Of a stretch of 12,999 nt of DNA, positions 6,267-12,999 are shown piece after piece (within the stretch, counting starts at the first letter, position 1; each line of letters begins with the position of its first letter). Both the position numbers and the translations under genes were made by a program. The stretch comes from Deltaproteobacteria bacterium. Lineage in GTDB: Bacteria > Desulfobacterota > DSM-4660 > Desulfatiglandales > Desulfatiglandaceae. The notes beneath the pieces were generated by a model that searched no databases, was not told the origin of the DNA, and was given only the letters and a program-made list of their open reading frames with translations. The stretch is taken from positions 6,082-19,080 of the forward strand of contig JAOZQV010000014.1 of assembly GCA_029932035.1 (NCBI GenBank). The letters run 5' to 3'.

Positions 6267-7013
6267 TTAAGGTTTATGCCCTATAAATAGGTGGCAGATT
6301 CCCAAGGTCAGAGTGTGTACTTCCACCTCAACAAATCCCGCATCTTTCATCATCCGTGCAAAGCCCTTTACTGAGGGGAAATTCATTATGGATTCACCGA
6401 GGTAATGGTAGGCGTCAGGGTTGGGAGAAAAAACCCTGGCAAGGAGAGGTAAAATCATATTCAAGTAAATATGATAAAGGACCTTAAAGTACTCTGTCTG
6501 GGGCAAAGTCAGCTCAAGGACCAACACCTGACCTCCAGGGGCCACCACCCGCCTCAACTCAGTAAGTGCACTTATCTTGTCTGGGATGTTGCGTATACCG
6601 AAGGCGACTCCGGCAGCATCAAAGCTTTTGTCCGGGAGCGGGATGTGCAGGGCATCCCCCTTTATCAGATCAATTTTTGTGGAAAGGCCCTTGCTTTGAA
6701 TTTTTTTCATGCCCTGGCCTAACATCTGCCGCACAAAATCGAGGCCTATTACCTGTATATCAGGATGTTGCATGGCCGCTTCGATGGCCAGGTCAGAGGT
6801 TCCGGTTGCCACGTCCACGAATCTATAGGTGTTGAAAAACCTCATCTGTTCTACCGTAAAACGGCGCCAGGCAACATCCCGCCTCAGGCTCAGAAAATGA
6901 TTCAAGAAATCATATTTTCCTGTGATGGTGGAAAATATTTCCCTGACTATTCCAATGCGATGATAATCATCTATTTCCTTAACTGAGGGATATCGTTTTC
7001 CTGGGGATTTCAT
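6267..7013 (-). CDS. ubiE: UbiE/MenG demethylmenaquinone (or quinone) C-methyltransferase
   Basis: SAM-dependent methyltransferase of the UbiE/COQ5/MenG family, 248 residues, normal length. It would methylate demethylmenaquinone to menaquinone, or the ubiquinone precursor in organisms that make it; menaquinone is the likelier product in an anaerobe. Family features are YDFLNHFLSLRRDVAWRR (34-51), SAM motif I VDVATGTSDLAI (66-77), FGIRN (138-142), LRRVVAPGGQVLVLEL (153-168) and the UbiE-specific YHYLGESIMNFP (202-213). The start is ATG at 7013, with GAGG seven bases upstream. It converges on the response regulator with a 14-base gap and lies 105 bases downstream of the redox cluster on the same strand. 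Whether it shares that transcript is unclear. Relatives also include other small-molecule methyltransferases. Confidence 0.88.
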   Translation of the reverse strand: MKSPGKRYPSVKEIDDYHRIGIVREIFSTITGKYDFLNHFLSLRRDVAWRRFTVEQMRFFNTYRFVDVATGTSDLAIEAAMQHPDIQVIGLDFVRQMLGQGMKKIQSKGLSTKIDLIKGDALHIPLPDKSFDAAGVAFGIRNIPDKISALTELRRVVAPGGQVLVLELTLPQTEYFKVLYHIYLNMILPLLARVFSPNPDAYHYLGESIMNFPSVKGFARMMKDAGFVEVEVHTLTLGICHLFIGHKP

Positions 7014-7079
7014 TCCTTTGCCTCAAATACATCTCAGTTTTTCGGGAAAATTTTCGATCTATGCGTTTGTGCATGTTTT

Positions 7080-7099
7080 CTTGGCTGCGAAACGCCAAG
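7080..7099 (-). other. Short hairpin between the redox cluster and ubiE
   Basis: CTTGGC at 7080-7085 pairs with GCCAAG at 7094-7099 across an eight-base loop, within the 105-base gap between the last cluster gene and ubiE. It has no T-run downstream on either strand, so it is not a convincing intrinsic terminator. It could be a processing or attenuation hairpin, or chance. Confidence 0.25.
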
Positions 7100-7118
7100 A
7101 GTGGTGCATATTTCATCC

Positions 7119-7880
7119 TTAGCGCTTAATCCTTGAAAAAGATTTTATGCGAGTTGAAAACAGCTTGGCGCAGGTGGGGCAATAGAGATGATGCTCTTTT
7201 ACATCGGTATGCTCTGATGTGAGCACCTGAACATGTTTGATGAATTTTTGCGATGCAAAATATCTGCCGCATGCTTCGCACCGTTCAAGGGCATGTACCC
7301 CTACGGTTTCATTGCGGATGGATATGATCCTGTTGCCATCCTTATCGGTCATTTGGATAGCCCCTGTAGGGCAGAGATTTACGCATGTCCCACAGCCAAT
7401 ACAAAGCCCTTCTGTAGGTGTCACATACCTAATGCCCTTCCGCTTTTCCATCTTAAGCGCCCCGGCTCCCACGATTTCCTTGCATACCCGAACACATAAA
7501 CGGCATCTTATACATCCGTCAGCGGTGGGACCCAGGTCAATGTTATACTCCTCTGCCAGATTCCTTATGAACTTAGACTGGGGGGCCATGGCCAACAGAT
7601 TCCTGAATGCGGAAGTTCGTGTTTTAATGGCGAGTTCGCTCCGGGTCTTCACCTCCAGTCCTTCCCTGGCCCTCAAAATACATGAAAGCAGGATTCTCGG
7701 CTTTCCGGTACGGCCCCGTACCTCGACCCCGCACAATTTGCAGGCCCCGATAGGCTTGAGGGCTTCATGATAACAAATGGTGGGAATCCTGATTCCATTT
7801 GACCGTGCCACCTGGAGTACGGACATCCCCTCTTCGGCTTCAAATTCACGACCATCGATTATGATTCTAAGCAGCTTCAT
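7119..7880 (-). CDS. 2Fe-2S / 2x[4Fe-4S] NuoG- or HoxU-like iron-sulfur protein
   Basis: Electron-transfer subunit of 253 residues. The N-terminal ferredoxin fold (about 1-78) carries a [2Fe-2S] set C36, C47, C50, C67, as in NuoG, HoxU and [FeFe]-hydrogenase N-termini. Two [4Fe-4S] motifs follow: C123/C126/C129/C133 and C160/C163/C166/C170. A C-terminal CxxC-x29-CxxC module (C201, C204, C234, C237) ends the protein. The His-Cys cluster that normally sits between the 2Fe-2S and 4Fe-4S parts of NuoG is absent. I chose ATG at 7880 because MKLLRIIIDG matches the family start; an in-frame GTG at 7892 is possible and neither has a strong ribosome binding site. It is the last gene of the redox cluster, 20 bases after the CBS gene, and shares its C-terminal module with the flavoprotein. 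It probably relays electrons to or from the molybdo-enzyme. Confidence 0.85.
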   Translation of the reverse strand: MKLLRIIIDGREFEAEEGMSVLQVARSNGIRIPTICYHEALKPIGACKLCGVEVRGRTGKPRILLSCILRAREGLEVKTRSELAIKTRTSAFRNLLAMAPQSKFIRNLAEEYNIDLGPTADGCIRCRLCVRVCKEIVGAGALKMEKRKGIRYVTPTEGLCIGCGTCVNLCPTGAIQMTDKDGNRIISIRNETVGVHALERCEACGRYFASQKFIKHVQVLTSEHTDVKEHHLYCPTCAKLFSTRIKSFSRIKR

Positions 7881-7900
7881 AATCCCATTCACTCTCGACG

Positions 7901-8350
7901 TCAGTCACGGCCTGCTTCATGCAAATCATCGAGGTATTCTTCCAGATAGTGCAACTCAGTCGATAAATCGCCCACCTGGTGATGAGCAAGGTCACAGATA
8001 TTGAACACTGAGGTAATCTTACCTTTTTCCACGATCGGGATGTGCCTTATCCCCGATTGAATCATCAGGCATATGGTGTTGTCGATATCGTCCTCGGGCT
8101 TTGCCACAATCATTCGGTTTGTCATAGCGCTCTTGAGCTTGATTGCTGAAAAGGGCTTTTGTTCAAACTTCAAATAGGTCAGCAGGACATCCTTCTCTGT
8201 AAAGATCCCTACCGGATGGTCGCCCTCCATGATGATCAGTGCGCTGATGTCTCTCTCCGTCATCAAATTGATGGCATCTTCCACCGAAAGTGCGCTATCG
8301 ATTTTTGTGACATTTCCACGATTCTGTTCTAACGCATCCTGAATGGGCAT
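7901..8350 (-). CDS. CBS-domain pair protein
   Basis: A protein of 149 residues built almost entirely of two CBS motifs. The first is at about residues 14-62 (VEDAINLMTERDISALIIM, then GIFTEKDVLLTYL). The second is at about 77-128 (IDNTICLMIQSGIRHIPIV, then SVFNICDL). CBS pairs usually bind adenine nucleotides or SAM and regulate an attached or partner protein; no catalytic domain is fused here. The ATG at 8350 is set by GGAGG (8357-8361) six bases upstream. An in-frame ATG at 8383 would add eleven residues but lacks a well-placed site. The C-terminal tail LHYLEEYLDDLHEAGRD looks helical. Its place between the flavoprotein and the 2Fe-2S protein suggests it senses adenylate or nicotinamide state for the complex; that role is inference. 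Confidence 0.85.
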   Translation of the reverse strand: MPIQDALEQNRGNVTKIDSALSVEDAINLMTERDISALIIMEGDHPVGIFTEKDVLLTYLKFEQKPFSAIKLKSAMTNRMIVAKPEDDIDNTICLMIQSGIRHIPIVEKGKITSVFNICDLAHHQVGDLSTELHYLEEYLDDLHEAGRD

Positions 8351-8366
8351 AGGTCCCCTCCTCTCC
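8351..8366 (-). promoter_or_regulatory. Ribosome binding site that sets the CBS gene start
   Basis: On the minus strand GGAGAGGAGGGGACCT precedes the ATG at 8350, with GGAGG ending six bases before the start. It is among the strongest Shine-Dalgarno matches in the cluster and lies inside the longer reading frame that begins at 8383, so it favours the shorter protein. Confidence 0.7.
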
Positions 8367-8389
8367 GTTTGGTTACCATCCATAGCCCT

Positions 8390-8602
8390 TTATCCCCCCA
8401 GGACACGAAGGCAGTCCTGAGGGAAGCGATGGGTTCCTTCCCCGTCTAAAGTCACTTCGAGGAGGGCATCGGGATCATTCTTGACCGTATCAGGGTCGGT
8501 TACAACCCCATGAAGGCCCACATACCGGTCCATATAATCCTGCCAGCTCTCATCCCCTGATTTCCTGTACACCTCAATTCTCTGTCCTCTGCGAAATTCC
8601 AT
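8390..8602 (-). CDS. Small conserved-looking protein of unknown function
   Basis: A 70-residue soluble protein, MEFRRGQRIEVYRKSGDESW at its start, with no family I can name. It has no signal peptide, membrane segment or metal motif, and one cysteine. The end, LLEVTLDGEGTHRFPQDCLRVL, reads as alternating strands and turns, and the whole could be a small SH3-like barrel; this is a guess from residue pattern. I chose the ATG at 8602, ten bases after AAGGAG. The longer frame starts at TTG 8623, overlapping the flavoprotein stop, and an ATG at 8611 sits too close to that ribosome site. It lies between the flavoprotein and CBS genes with tight spacing, so it is probably co-translated and may be an assembly or regulatory partner. 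Confidence 0.7.
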   Translation of the reverse strand: MEFRRGQRIEVYRKSGDESWQDYMDRYVGLHGVVTDPDTVKNDPDALLEVTLDGEGTHRFPQDCLRVLGG

Positions 8603-8619
8603 TGCTATCATTCTCCTTC

Positions 8620-10788
8620 TCAAGCCAGGATTTTTGGTGGAGAGATCTCTGCGTGGCTCTCTGCCGTGGCCTTACGGGCGCATTCCAGGCAGAGTATTCT
8701 GTCTTTCAGATGCCTGTTGATCCCCTGAACCCTTTTCCTGATATAATCGTGGTATTTGGCAGGGCCTATGACCTTGCCACATATCTCACAGTATTCAACC
8801 CTGAGGCGATTGAGGATGGTTCCACAGAGATTCAATAGCCTCTCCCCACCCCGGTCCTCTATGCGCATGGCCCCGGTGGGGCAGTTGGCCGCGCAGGCGC
8901 CGCAGAGAATACACCGTTCAGCGGTGATTCTCAGATCTGTGGGTGCAGGGTTATCTAAATCCAGGTATCCCATTTTCAGTGCGTCAATCTCCATCTTGCT
9001 CCGGCATATGTCTACGCAGGTTCCACATCTGATACAGATGTCGCACCTGAGACAACGTCGCGCTTCTTCCCTAACACTGTTTTCAGGGTACCCTAATTCC
9101 GCCTGCTGGAAAGTGAGGCGTCTCCTTTCGTCATTGAGCATTGGCATCTCCGGTCTTGTCAGGGTCATTTTGGTTGATGCGGGTATCTCAATGAAGTCAA
9201 CCCTGCGCCGACGTACAGGCACAGGGGGCATCCTGAGTCTCGGTATTCCAAGTAAGTAGCGATCTATGGCTTCGGCAGCCCTCTTCCCACCGCCAATAGC
9301 CTCGACGACCGTGGCCGGACCTGAAACAACGTCGCCGGCAGCAAAGATCCCATCCATTGATGTTTCCATGCTTGCGATATTGACACTGAGCGTGTTTCTT
9401 TTCGACCATTTCAATGCCCTCAGATCGCTTAACCCAGTGCGGTCGACGGTTTGCCCAATGGCGGGGATCACCGCGTCAACCTCTAAGAAGCAGTCGCTGT
9501 CTTCGATAGGGATAGGTCTTCTTCGGCCACTTTTATCGGGCGGGCCTAATTCCGTTCTGAGACAGTGAAGAGAGTTGACTTTCCCGTCTGAACCCCTTAT
9601 CTCAACAGGAACTGCCAGAAAGGAAAACCTGACCCCCTCTTCCTCGGCCTGGGAGACTTCCTCCTCGTTTGCGGGCATCTCTGCCCGGGTCCTGCGATAT
9701 ACCACATGTACCTCGTGGCACCCAAGGCGGACGGAGGTTCGGGCTGCATCCATTGCCACGTTTCCCCCGCCGATCACCGCCACCCTCTTTCCAGGGATAA
9801 GTCTGTTCCCAAGCGCCACACGGCGCAGGAAATCAATGGAATCAATGACCTGAGGGAATTTATCCTCTCCTGAGATACCTGCCTTATAAGAAGCATGAGC
9901 GCCAATGGCAACAAAGAATGCCTCAAAATGCTCTTCTTTGAGCTGATCGAAGGTAACGTCATTGCCGAGGCGCGTGTTAAAACGGAATTCAACCCCCAAC
10001 TCTTCGATCATGGCCACTTCGCGGTCTATTACCTCTCTTGGCAGACGGTACCTCGGAATACCAACCATCATCATTCCTCCGGCCATGGGAAGTGCATCAA
10101 TGACTACGATCCGATATCCTTTCAGGGCCAGGTAGTAGGCGGTGGTTAAACCGGCTGGACCTGCACCGATGATACATACCTTTCGTTTGTTGTCAGGGGC
10201 CTTTTCAGGATTATTATAAAGTCTCTCAGACATGGCCCTTTCCGCGGCAAACCCCTTTAGGTATTTAATGGATACAGGTTTGTCAATCCTCCCCCTTACA
10301 CACATAAGTTCGCATGGATTAGTGCATACCAGGCCGCATACCCAGGGAAAAGGGTTGTCTTTTCGGATAAGTTCAATGGCCTCTGCATCACGGCCCTGAC
10401 CTATGAGGGTTACATAACTGGGCACATCAATCCCTGCCGGGCACGCCATTTGACAAGGCGCTGGGGCGAGCTTTACACAGGCTGCATCCGGACAATTTCG
10501 TGTTTCAAGATGGCTTTGAAAAATTTCCCCCTGTTCTCCAATAATAAGAGAGATATCCTCGCCGGTTTTTCTGCATACCCCTTCAGGCCCTTCATTGGCA
10601 AGGGCCTTTGCGAGATCTTGTATGGTTGTTAGGTGATTGGGCCCTCCCCTCCCGGACGAGATATCTTCCAAAAGCTTTAATATCTCTTCCACCCGATGTT
10701 TGCATCTCGCGTTCTTGAGAAGACCCCCGGAAATAGTATTTGAGATCCTCTTTATGGTACCGGCAACGGGACAGGTTCCATTAGACAT
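8620..10788 (-). CDS. GltD/NfnB-like FAD-NAD(P) oxidoreductase with fused iron-sulfur domains
   Basis: Flavoprotein of 722 residues, likely the NAD(P)H-reactive subunit. Residues 1-95 resemble the C-terminal cluster domain of NuoF but keep few of its cysteines. Residues 96-180 form a GltD-type Fe-S domain (C104, C112, C116, C151, C155, C159, C163). FAD binding shows in GAGPAG (208-213) and GIFAAGDV (480-487), and NAD(P) binding in GGGNVA (340-345) followed by VVYRRTRAEMPA. A ferredoxin region carries CLRCDICIRCGTCVDIC (579-595) and C626/C629/C632/C636. A CxxC-x29-CxxC module (C667, C670, C700, C703) is C-terminal. The order recalls NADP-linked formate dehydrogenase beta subunits of acetogens, from memory. 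It lies 51 bases after the ferredoxin-subunit gene. No pyrimidine-catabolic domain is present, so it is not dihydropyrimidine dehydrogenase. Confidence 0.9.
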   Translation of the reverse strand: MSNGTCPVAGTIKRISNTISGGLLKNARCKHRVEEILKLLEDISSGRGGPNHLTTIQDLAKALANEGPEGVCRKTGEDISLIIGEQGEIFQSHLETRNCPDAACVKLAPAPCQMACPAGIDVPSYVTLIGQGRDAEAIELIRKDNPFPWVCGLVCTNPCELMCVRGRIDKPVSIKYLKGFAAERAMSERLYNNPEKAPDNKRKVCIIGAGPAGLTTAYYLALKGYRIVVIDALPMAGGMMMVGIPRYRLPREVIDREVAMIEELGVEFRFNTRLGNDVTFDQLKEEHFEAFFVAIGAHASYKAGISGEDKFPQVIDSIDFLRRVALGNRLIPGKRVAVIGGGNVAMDAARTSVRLGCHEVHVVYRRTRAEMPANEEEVSQAEEEGVRFSFLAVPVEIRGSDGKVNSLHCLRTELGPPDKSGRRRPIPIEDSDCFLEVDAVIPAIGQTVDRTGLSDLRALKWSKRNTLSVNIASMETSMDGIFAAGDVVSGPATVVEAIGGGKRAAEAIDRYLLGIPRLRMPPVPVRRRRVDFIEIPASTKMTLTRPEMPMLNDERRRLTFQQAELGYPENSVREEARRCLRCDICIRCGTCVDICRSKMEIDALKMGYLDLDNPAPTDLRITAERCILCGACAANCPTGAMRIEDRGGERLLNLCGTILNRLRVEYCEICGKVIGPAKYHDYIRKRVQGINRHLKDRILCLECARKATAESHAEISPPKILA

Positions 10789-10839
10789 AAGGCGTTCATC
10801 CTGCGATTAAGATACCACCCGTGGTGGCATTTGAAGGGT

Positions 10840-11343
10840 TTACTCCAGGGAAGTAATGGCCTTTGCATAACGCTCCCGTCTAACAGGAGGCGCCGCCTCG
10901 GCCAGGCCGAAATGCAGGCAGTGGGTGGTACACACCGTTACGCATGCGGGTTTGTCGCCACTGTCAAGACGGTCCATGCAATAATCGCACTTAACCGACT
11001 TGCCGGTTTCCGGGTTCCACTGGGGGGCGCCCCAGGGACAGGCAGACATGCAGGTTTTGCACCCCACACATAGTGCTGGATCAACGAAAACTATGCCGTC
11101 TTGATCCCTTCTTTGCATAGCTCCGGTGGGGCATGCGGCTACACACCAGGGATCTTCACAATGAAAGCAGGGCATAAAGGTATAGGCAGCCTTGGGCAGA
11201 CCTCCAATGAAGACTGGTCCGATGGTGATAATCTCACAGAGTTTGGGACCTACCGGGAGATTTTTGCTGCTCTTGCAGGCCACCTCACAACTATGGCAGC
11301 CTATGCACTTTTTGGTATCCTGAAACAGGTAGTACTTACTCAT
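10840..11343 (-). CDS. Four-cluster ferredoxin subunit (PsrB/PhsB/DmsB type)
   Basis: Electron-transfer beta subunit of a molybdopterin oxidoreductase, 167 residues. Sixteen cysteines are spaced for four [4Fe-4S] clusters: C13/C16/C19/C23, C59/C62/C67/C71, C92/C95/C98/C102 and C119/C122/C134/C138. It starts MSKYYLFQDTKKCIGCHSC with no signal peptide. PsrB and DmsB also lack their own signals and can be co-exported with a Tat-bearing partner, so location cannot be decided here. ATG at 11343 has GGGAGG seven bases upstream. It lies 31 bases after the molybdopterin subunit, the usual order for this pair. It would carry electrons between the Mo/W site and the flavoprotein or an unseen partner. 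Confidence 0.93.
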   Translation of the reverse strand: MSKYYLFQDTKKCIGCHSCEVACKSSKNLPVGPKLCEIITIGPVFIGGLPKAAYTFMPCFHCEDPWCVAACPTGAMQRRDQDGIVFVDPALCVGCKTCMSACPWGAPQWNPETGKSVKCDYCMDRLDSGDKPACVTVCTTHCLHFGLAEAAPPVRRERYAKAITSLE

Positions 11344-11374
11344 TATTTTCCTCCCATTCAGCCGAATGCTTTAT

Positions 11375-12999
11375 TTAGACCGGGTTAACACTGACACAGG
11401 TGTGATGAAAGGCCGGGCTTCCTCCGATCATATCAGATACATTTTCCATCAGGAGCCCGTCATTCAGCCCTTTATTAAAAGAACGGGTGGCCGCCTGCGA
11501 CTGATGACCGTACCCGTGGAGCATAAATACGGCCTCCGGATGGATAAAATCCGTCACGAATGCCTTAATGGTTCCTGATCCACGATCGGATGATACCTCC
11601 ACCAGGGCCCCATCTTTCACGCCAAGCTCATCGGCTTTTTCTCTATTGATCCAGAGCACATTTTCAGGGGCGATCTCATTCAAATAGGGATTGTTTTGAG
11701 TGGAAATGTGGGTATGAAGGGCGCAGCGGCCGGTGATCAGTCTGAACCTCTTCTCACGCGGTGAGGGCATGGATTCATAGGGTGGAAAGGACTCAAATCC
11801 CGCGTCCTCCAATAAGGATGAGACAAGCTCTATCTTCCCGGAAGGCGTCTTGAATTTGATGCCGTCCTTTCGATCCCAAAAAATCTGTTTGTCGGTGTAG
11901 GGCAGAAAACCCTTGGCCCTGAAATCCTCGATATAAAACCCGGTTCCCTCTAACTGCCATTTGACCAGATCTTCCATAGTCTGAAAGGGAAAGTATTTTT
12001 CGATCCCTAAGCGTTCGCCGATCTGTTTAAGGATAATAGCACCCGGCCGGGTATCGTAACGGGGGGTTACCGCCTGTTGCCTCAAGAACATCTGTGGTTT
12101 GAGGCCGTTGGCCTGCTGCACAGAATCGGTCCGTTCCAAATATGTTGATTCGGGCAGGATGACATCCGAATACCAGGCAATGTCACTATAGTTGACGTCA
12201 ATGGTCACAATCAGATCCAGCTTGTCTAAGGCGTCCCGGGTCATGTTGGTGTCGGGGATGGACATGAGAGGGTCAAAACGATAGTTGATCAATGCCTTTA
12301 AGGGATATGGGTCCTCATTCAGTATGGCATATGGGAGGATCTGGCCCACCCCATGGGCGGGATCCGGGAGGGGGAAGTCCGGGGTGCCGAGCTTATCGAA
12401 CCGGGGTTGGTTGATTTCAGGAAAGTCCTGCTCTGTTAGCTTGCGTGCTGGTTTTTTACCCACCTCTCCTGGGCCCTTTTTTAAGAAAATACCCCCCTTT
12501 GCCTCAATACTTCCCATAAGGGCATTGAGGATCAGGATCGACCGTCTCATATAAATCTCATTGGTGTGGTTCGCGCCCCTGTACCCGAAATGAAAAATAA
12601 CCGAAGGCTTGTCCTTTTCCAGTTCCCGAACCAATGACTCTATTTCGGATGCAGGGATTCCCGTCTCTTTTTCAGCCCATTGGGCCGTATAAGGCTGAAT
12701 GAAGTCCTGAAGCTCTGCGAGGCCTGTAACCCAGCGTCTCACATATTCCGCATCGTAAAGTCTGTCTCTCAGAATTATATGGATCAGGCTGTAATTAAGG
12801 GCAAGATCCGTCCCGGGCCGGATCATCCAGTAGCGATTTGATTTGGTTGCAGTAACACTGACCCTCGGATCGATATAGGTGAGTTTTGCGCCCTTTTCAA
12901 GGGCTTCAGTCAAGGCGTTAGCCCCTTTTACCTCAATGGACTCAAAAAAATTCCGGCCATAAAAGACGATGTGCTTCGTATTCTTGTAATCCATACCCA
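11375..12999 (-). CDS. Molybdopterin oxidoreductase, thiosulfate/polysulfide reductase (PhsA/PsrA)-like, N-terminus outside window
   Basis: Catalytic subunit of the DMSO-reductase superfamily. The reading frame stays open past the window edge, so roughly the first 200 residues are missing, including the N-terminal [4Fe-4S] cysteines, any Tat signal and the Cys/Sec/Ser ligand of the metal. The 539 residues from the ATG at 12994 cover conserved family parts: YIDPRVSVTATKSNRYWMIR near 40-59, then PGTDLAL, the GYRGANHTNEIY segment near 137-148, DVILPESTYLERTD (277-290), and the C-terminal pterin-dinucleotide domain from about 417 (LITGRCALHTHISTQNNPYL). The end resembles PhsA/PsrA rather than formate dehydrogenases. 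The substrate cannot be assigned: thiosulfate, polysulfide, tetrathionate and other oxyanion reductases are close kin. It is followed by its ferredoxin subunit. Confidence 0.88.
   Translation of the reverse strand, partial: GMDYKNTKHIVFYGRNFFESIEVKGANALTEALEKGAKLTYIDPRVSVTATKSNRYWMIRPGTDLALNYSLIHIILRDRLYDAEYVRRWVTGLAELQDFIQPYTAQWAEKETGIPASEIESLVRELEKDKPSVIFHFGYRGANHTNEIYMRRSILILNALMGSIEAKGGIFLKKGPGEVGKKPARKLTEQDFPEINQPRFDKLGTPDFPLPDPAHGVGQILPYAILNEDPYPLKALINYRFDPLMSIPDTNMTRDALDKLDLIVTIDVNYSDIAWYSDVILPESTYLERTDSVQQANGLKPQMFLRQQAVTPRYDTRPGAIILKQIGERLGIEKYFPFQTMEDLVKWQLEGTGFYIEDFRAKGFLPYTDKQIFWDRKDGIKFKTPSGKIELVSSLLEDAGFESFPPYESMPSPREKRFRLITGRCALHTHISTQNNPYLNEIAPENVLWINREKADELGVKDGALVEVSSDRGSGTIKAFVTDFIHPEAVFMLHGYGHQSQAATRSFNKGLNDGLLMENVSDMIGGSPAFHHTCVSVNPV

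Noticed and set aside
6253..6270. CCG...CGG followed by TTTCTT between the regulator and ubiE as a terminator
   Set aside because: The stem is only three base pairs with an interrupted T-run, too weak to claim.
7080..7099. Hairpin after the redox cluster as an intrinsic terminator
   Set aside because: No T-run follows it on the minus strand, so I list it only as a hairpin.
7237..7770. Plus-strand open frame of 177 codons antisense to the 2Fe-2S protein gene
   Set aside because: It lies wholly opposite a gene with clear cysteine motifs and has no recognisable protein features.
8603..8623. TTG at 8623 or ATG at 8611 as start of the small protein
   Set aside because: The TTG has no site in front and overlaps the flavoprotein stop, and the ATG at 8611 is about one base from the AAGGAG. 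The ATG at 8602 fits best, though not decisively.
8756..9259. Plus-strand open frame of 167 codons antisense to the flavoprotein gene
   Set aside because: It is the complement of the ferredoxin region of a well-supported gene. Its Ser/Arg/Pro-rich translation is typical of a shadow frame.
12992..12994. ATG near the right edge as the true start of the molybdopterin oxidoreductase
   Set aside because: The frame continues open to the edge, and the residues after it match the family's interior, so the real start lies outside the window.

Overview
The window looks like a chromosomal segment of an anaerobic deltaproteobacterium (Desulfobacterota, of Syntrophus / sulfate-reducer type). This is inferred from protein style: a zinc-ribbon S4, a type I dihydroorotase, an NtrC-type activator, UbiE/MenG, and a large iron-sulfur / molybdopterin oxidoreductase cluster. 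No species can be named from the sequence alone.

Layout. Plus strand, 1-3437: the end of the ribosomal-protein superoperon and the alpha operon, rpmJ - rpsM - rpsK - rpsD - rpoA - rplQ, closed by a clear intrinsic terminator (3477-3512). Plus strand, 3591-6252: pyrC (dihydroorotase), overlapped by a sigma54-dependent NtrC-family response regulator. Minus strand, 7013-6267: a UbiE/MenG methyltransferase that converges on the regulator with a 14-base gap. Minus strand, 12999-7119 (read right to left): a compact cluster of six genes. These are a PhsA/PsrA-like molybdopterin oxidoreductase whose N-terminus lies outside the window, a 16-cysteine ferredoxin subunit, a 722-residue FAD/NAD(P)/Fe-S flavoprotein, a 70-residue unknown protein, a CBS-pair protein and a 2Fe-2S/4Fe-4S protein.

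How the genes work together. The first block supplies ribosome and RNA polymerase core parts. pyrC makes dihydroorotate for pyrimidines. The six-gene cluster reads as a soluble electron-transfer complex. Electrons could pass between NAD(P)H at the GltD-like flavoprotein, several iron-sulfur proteins and a molybdenum/tungsten active site. A CBS protein may sense nucleotide or energy state. No membrane anchor or quinone-reactive subunit is visible in the part seen. The flavoprotein and the 2Fe-2S protein share an ungapped C-terminal cysteine module, which suggests they evolved or work together.

Other notable points are a 64-residue highly charged tail on RpoA, heptad AAT-phased repeats in two alpha-operon spacers, four plus-strand genes read as starting with TTG, inverted repeats in the rpsM leader, and a possible pyrB remnant in front of pyrC. 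No intergenic stretch exceeds 300 bases. I see no tRNA, rRNA, CRISPR, transposase, phage gene or attachment site.
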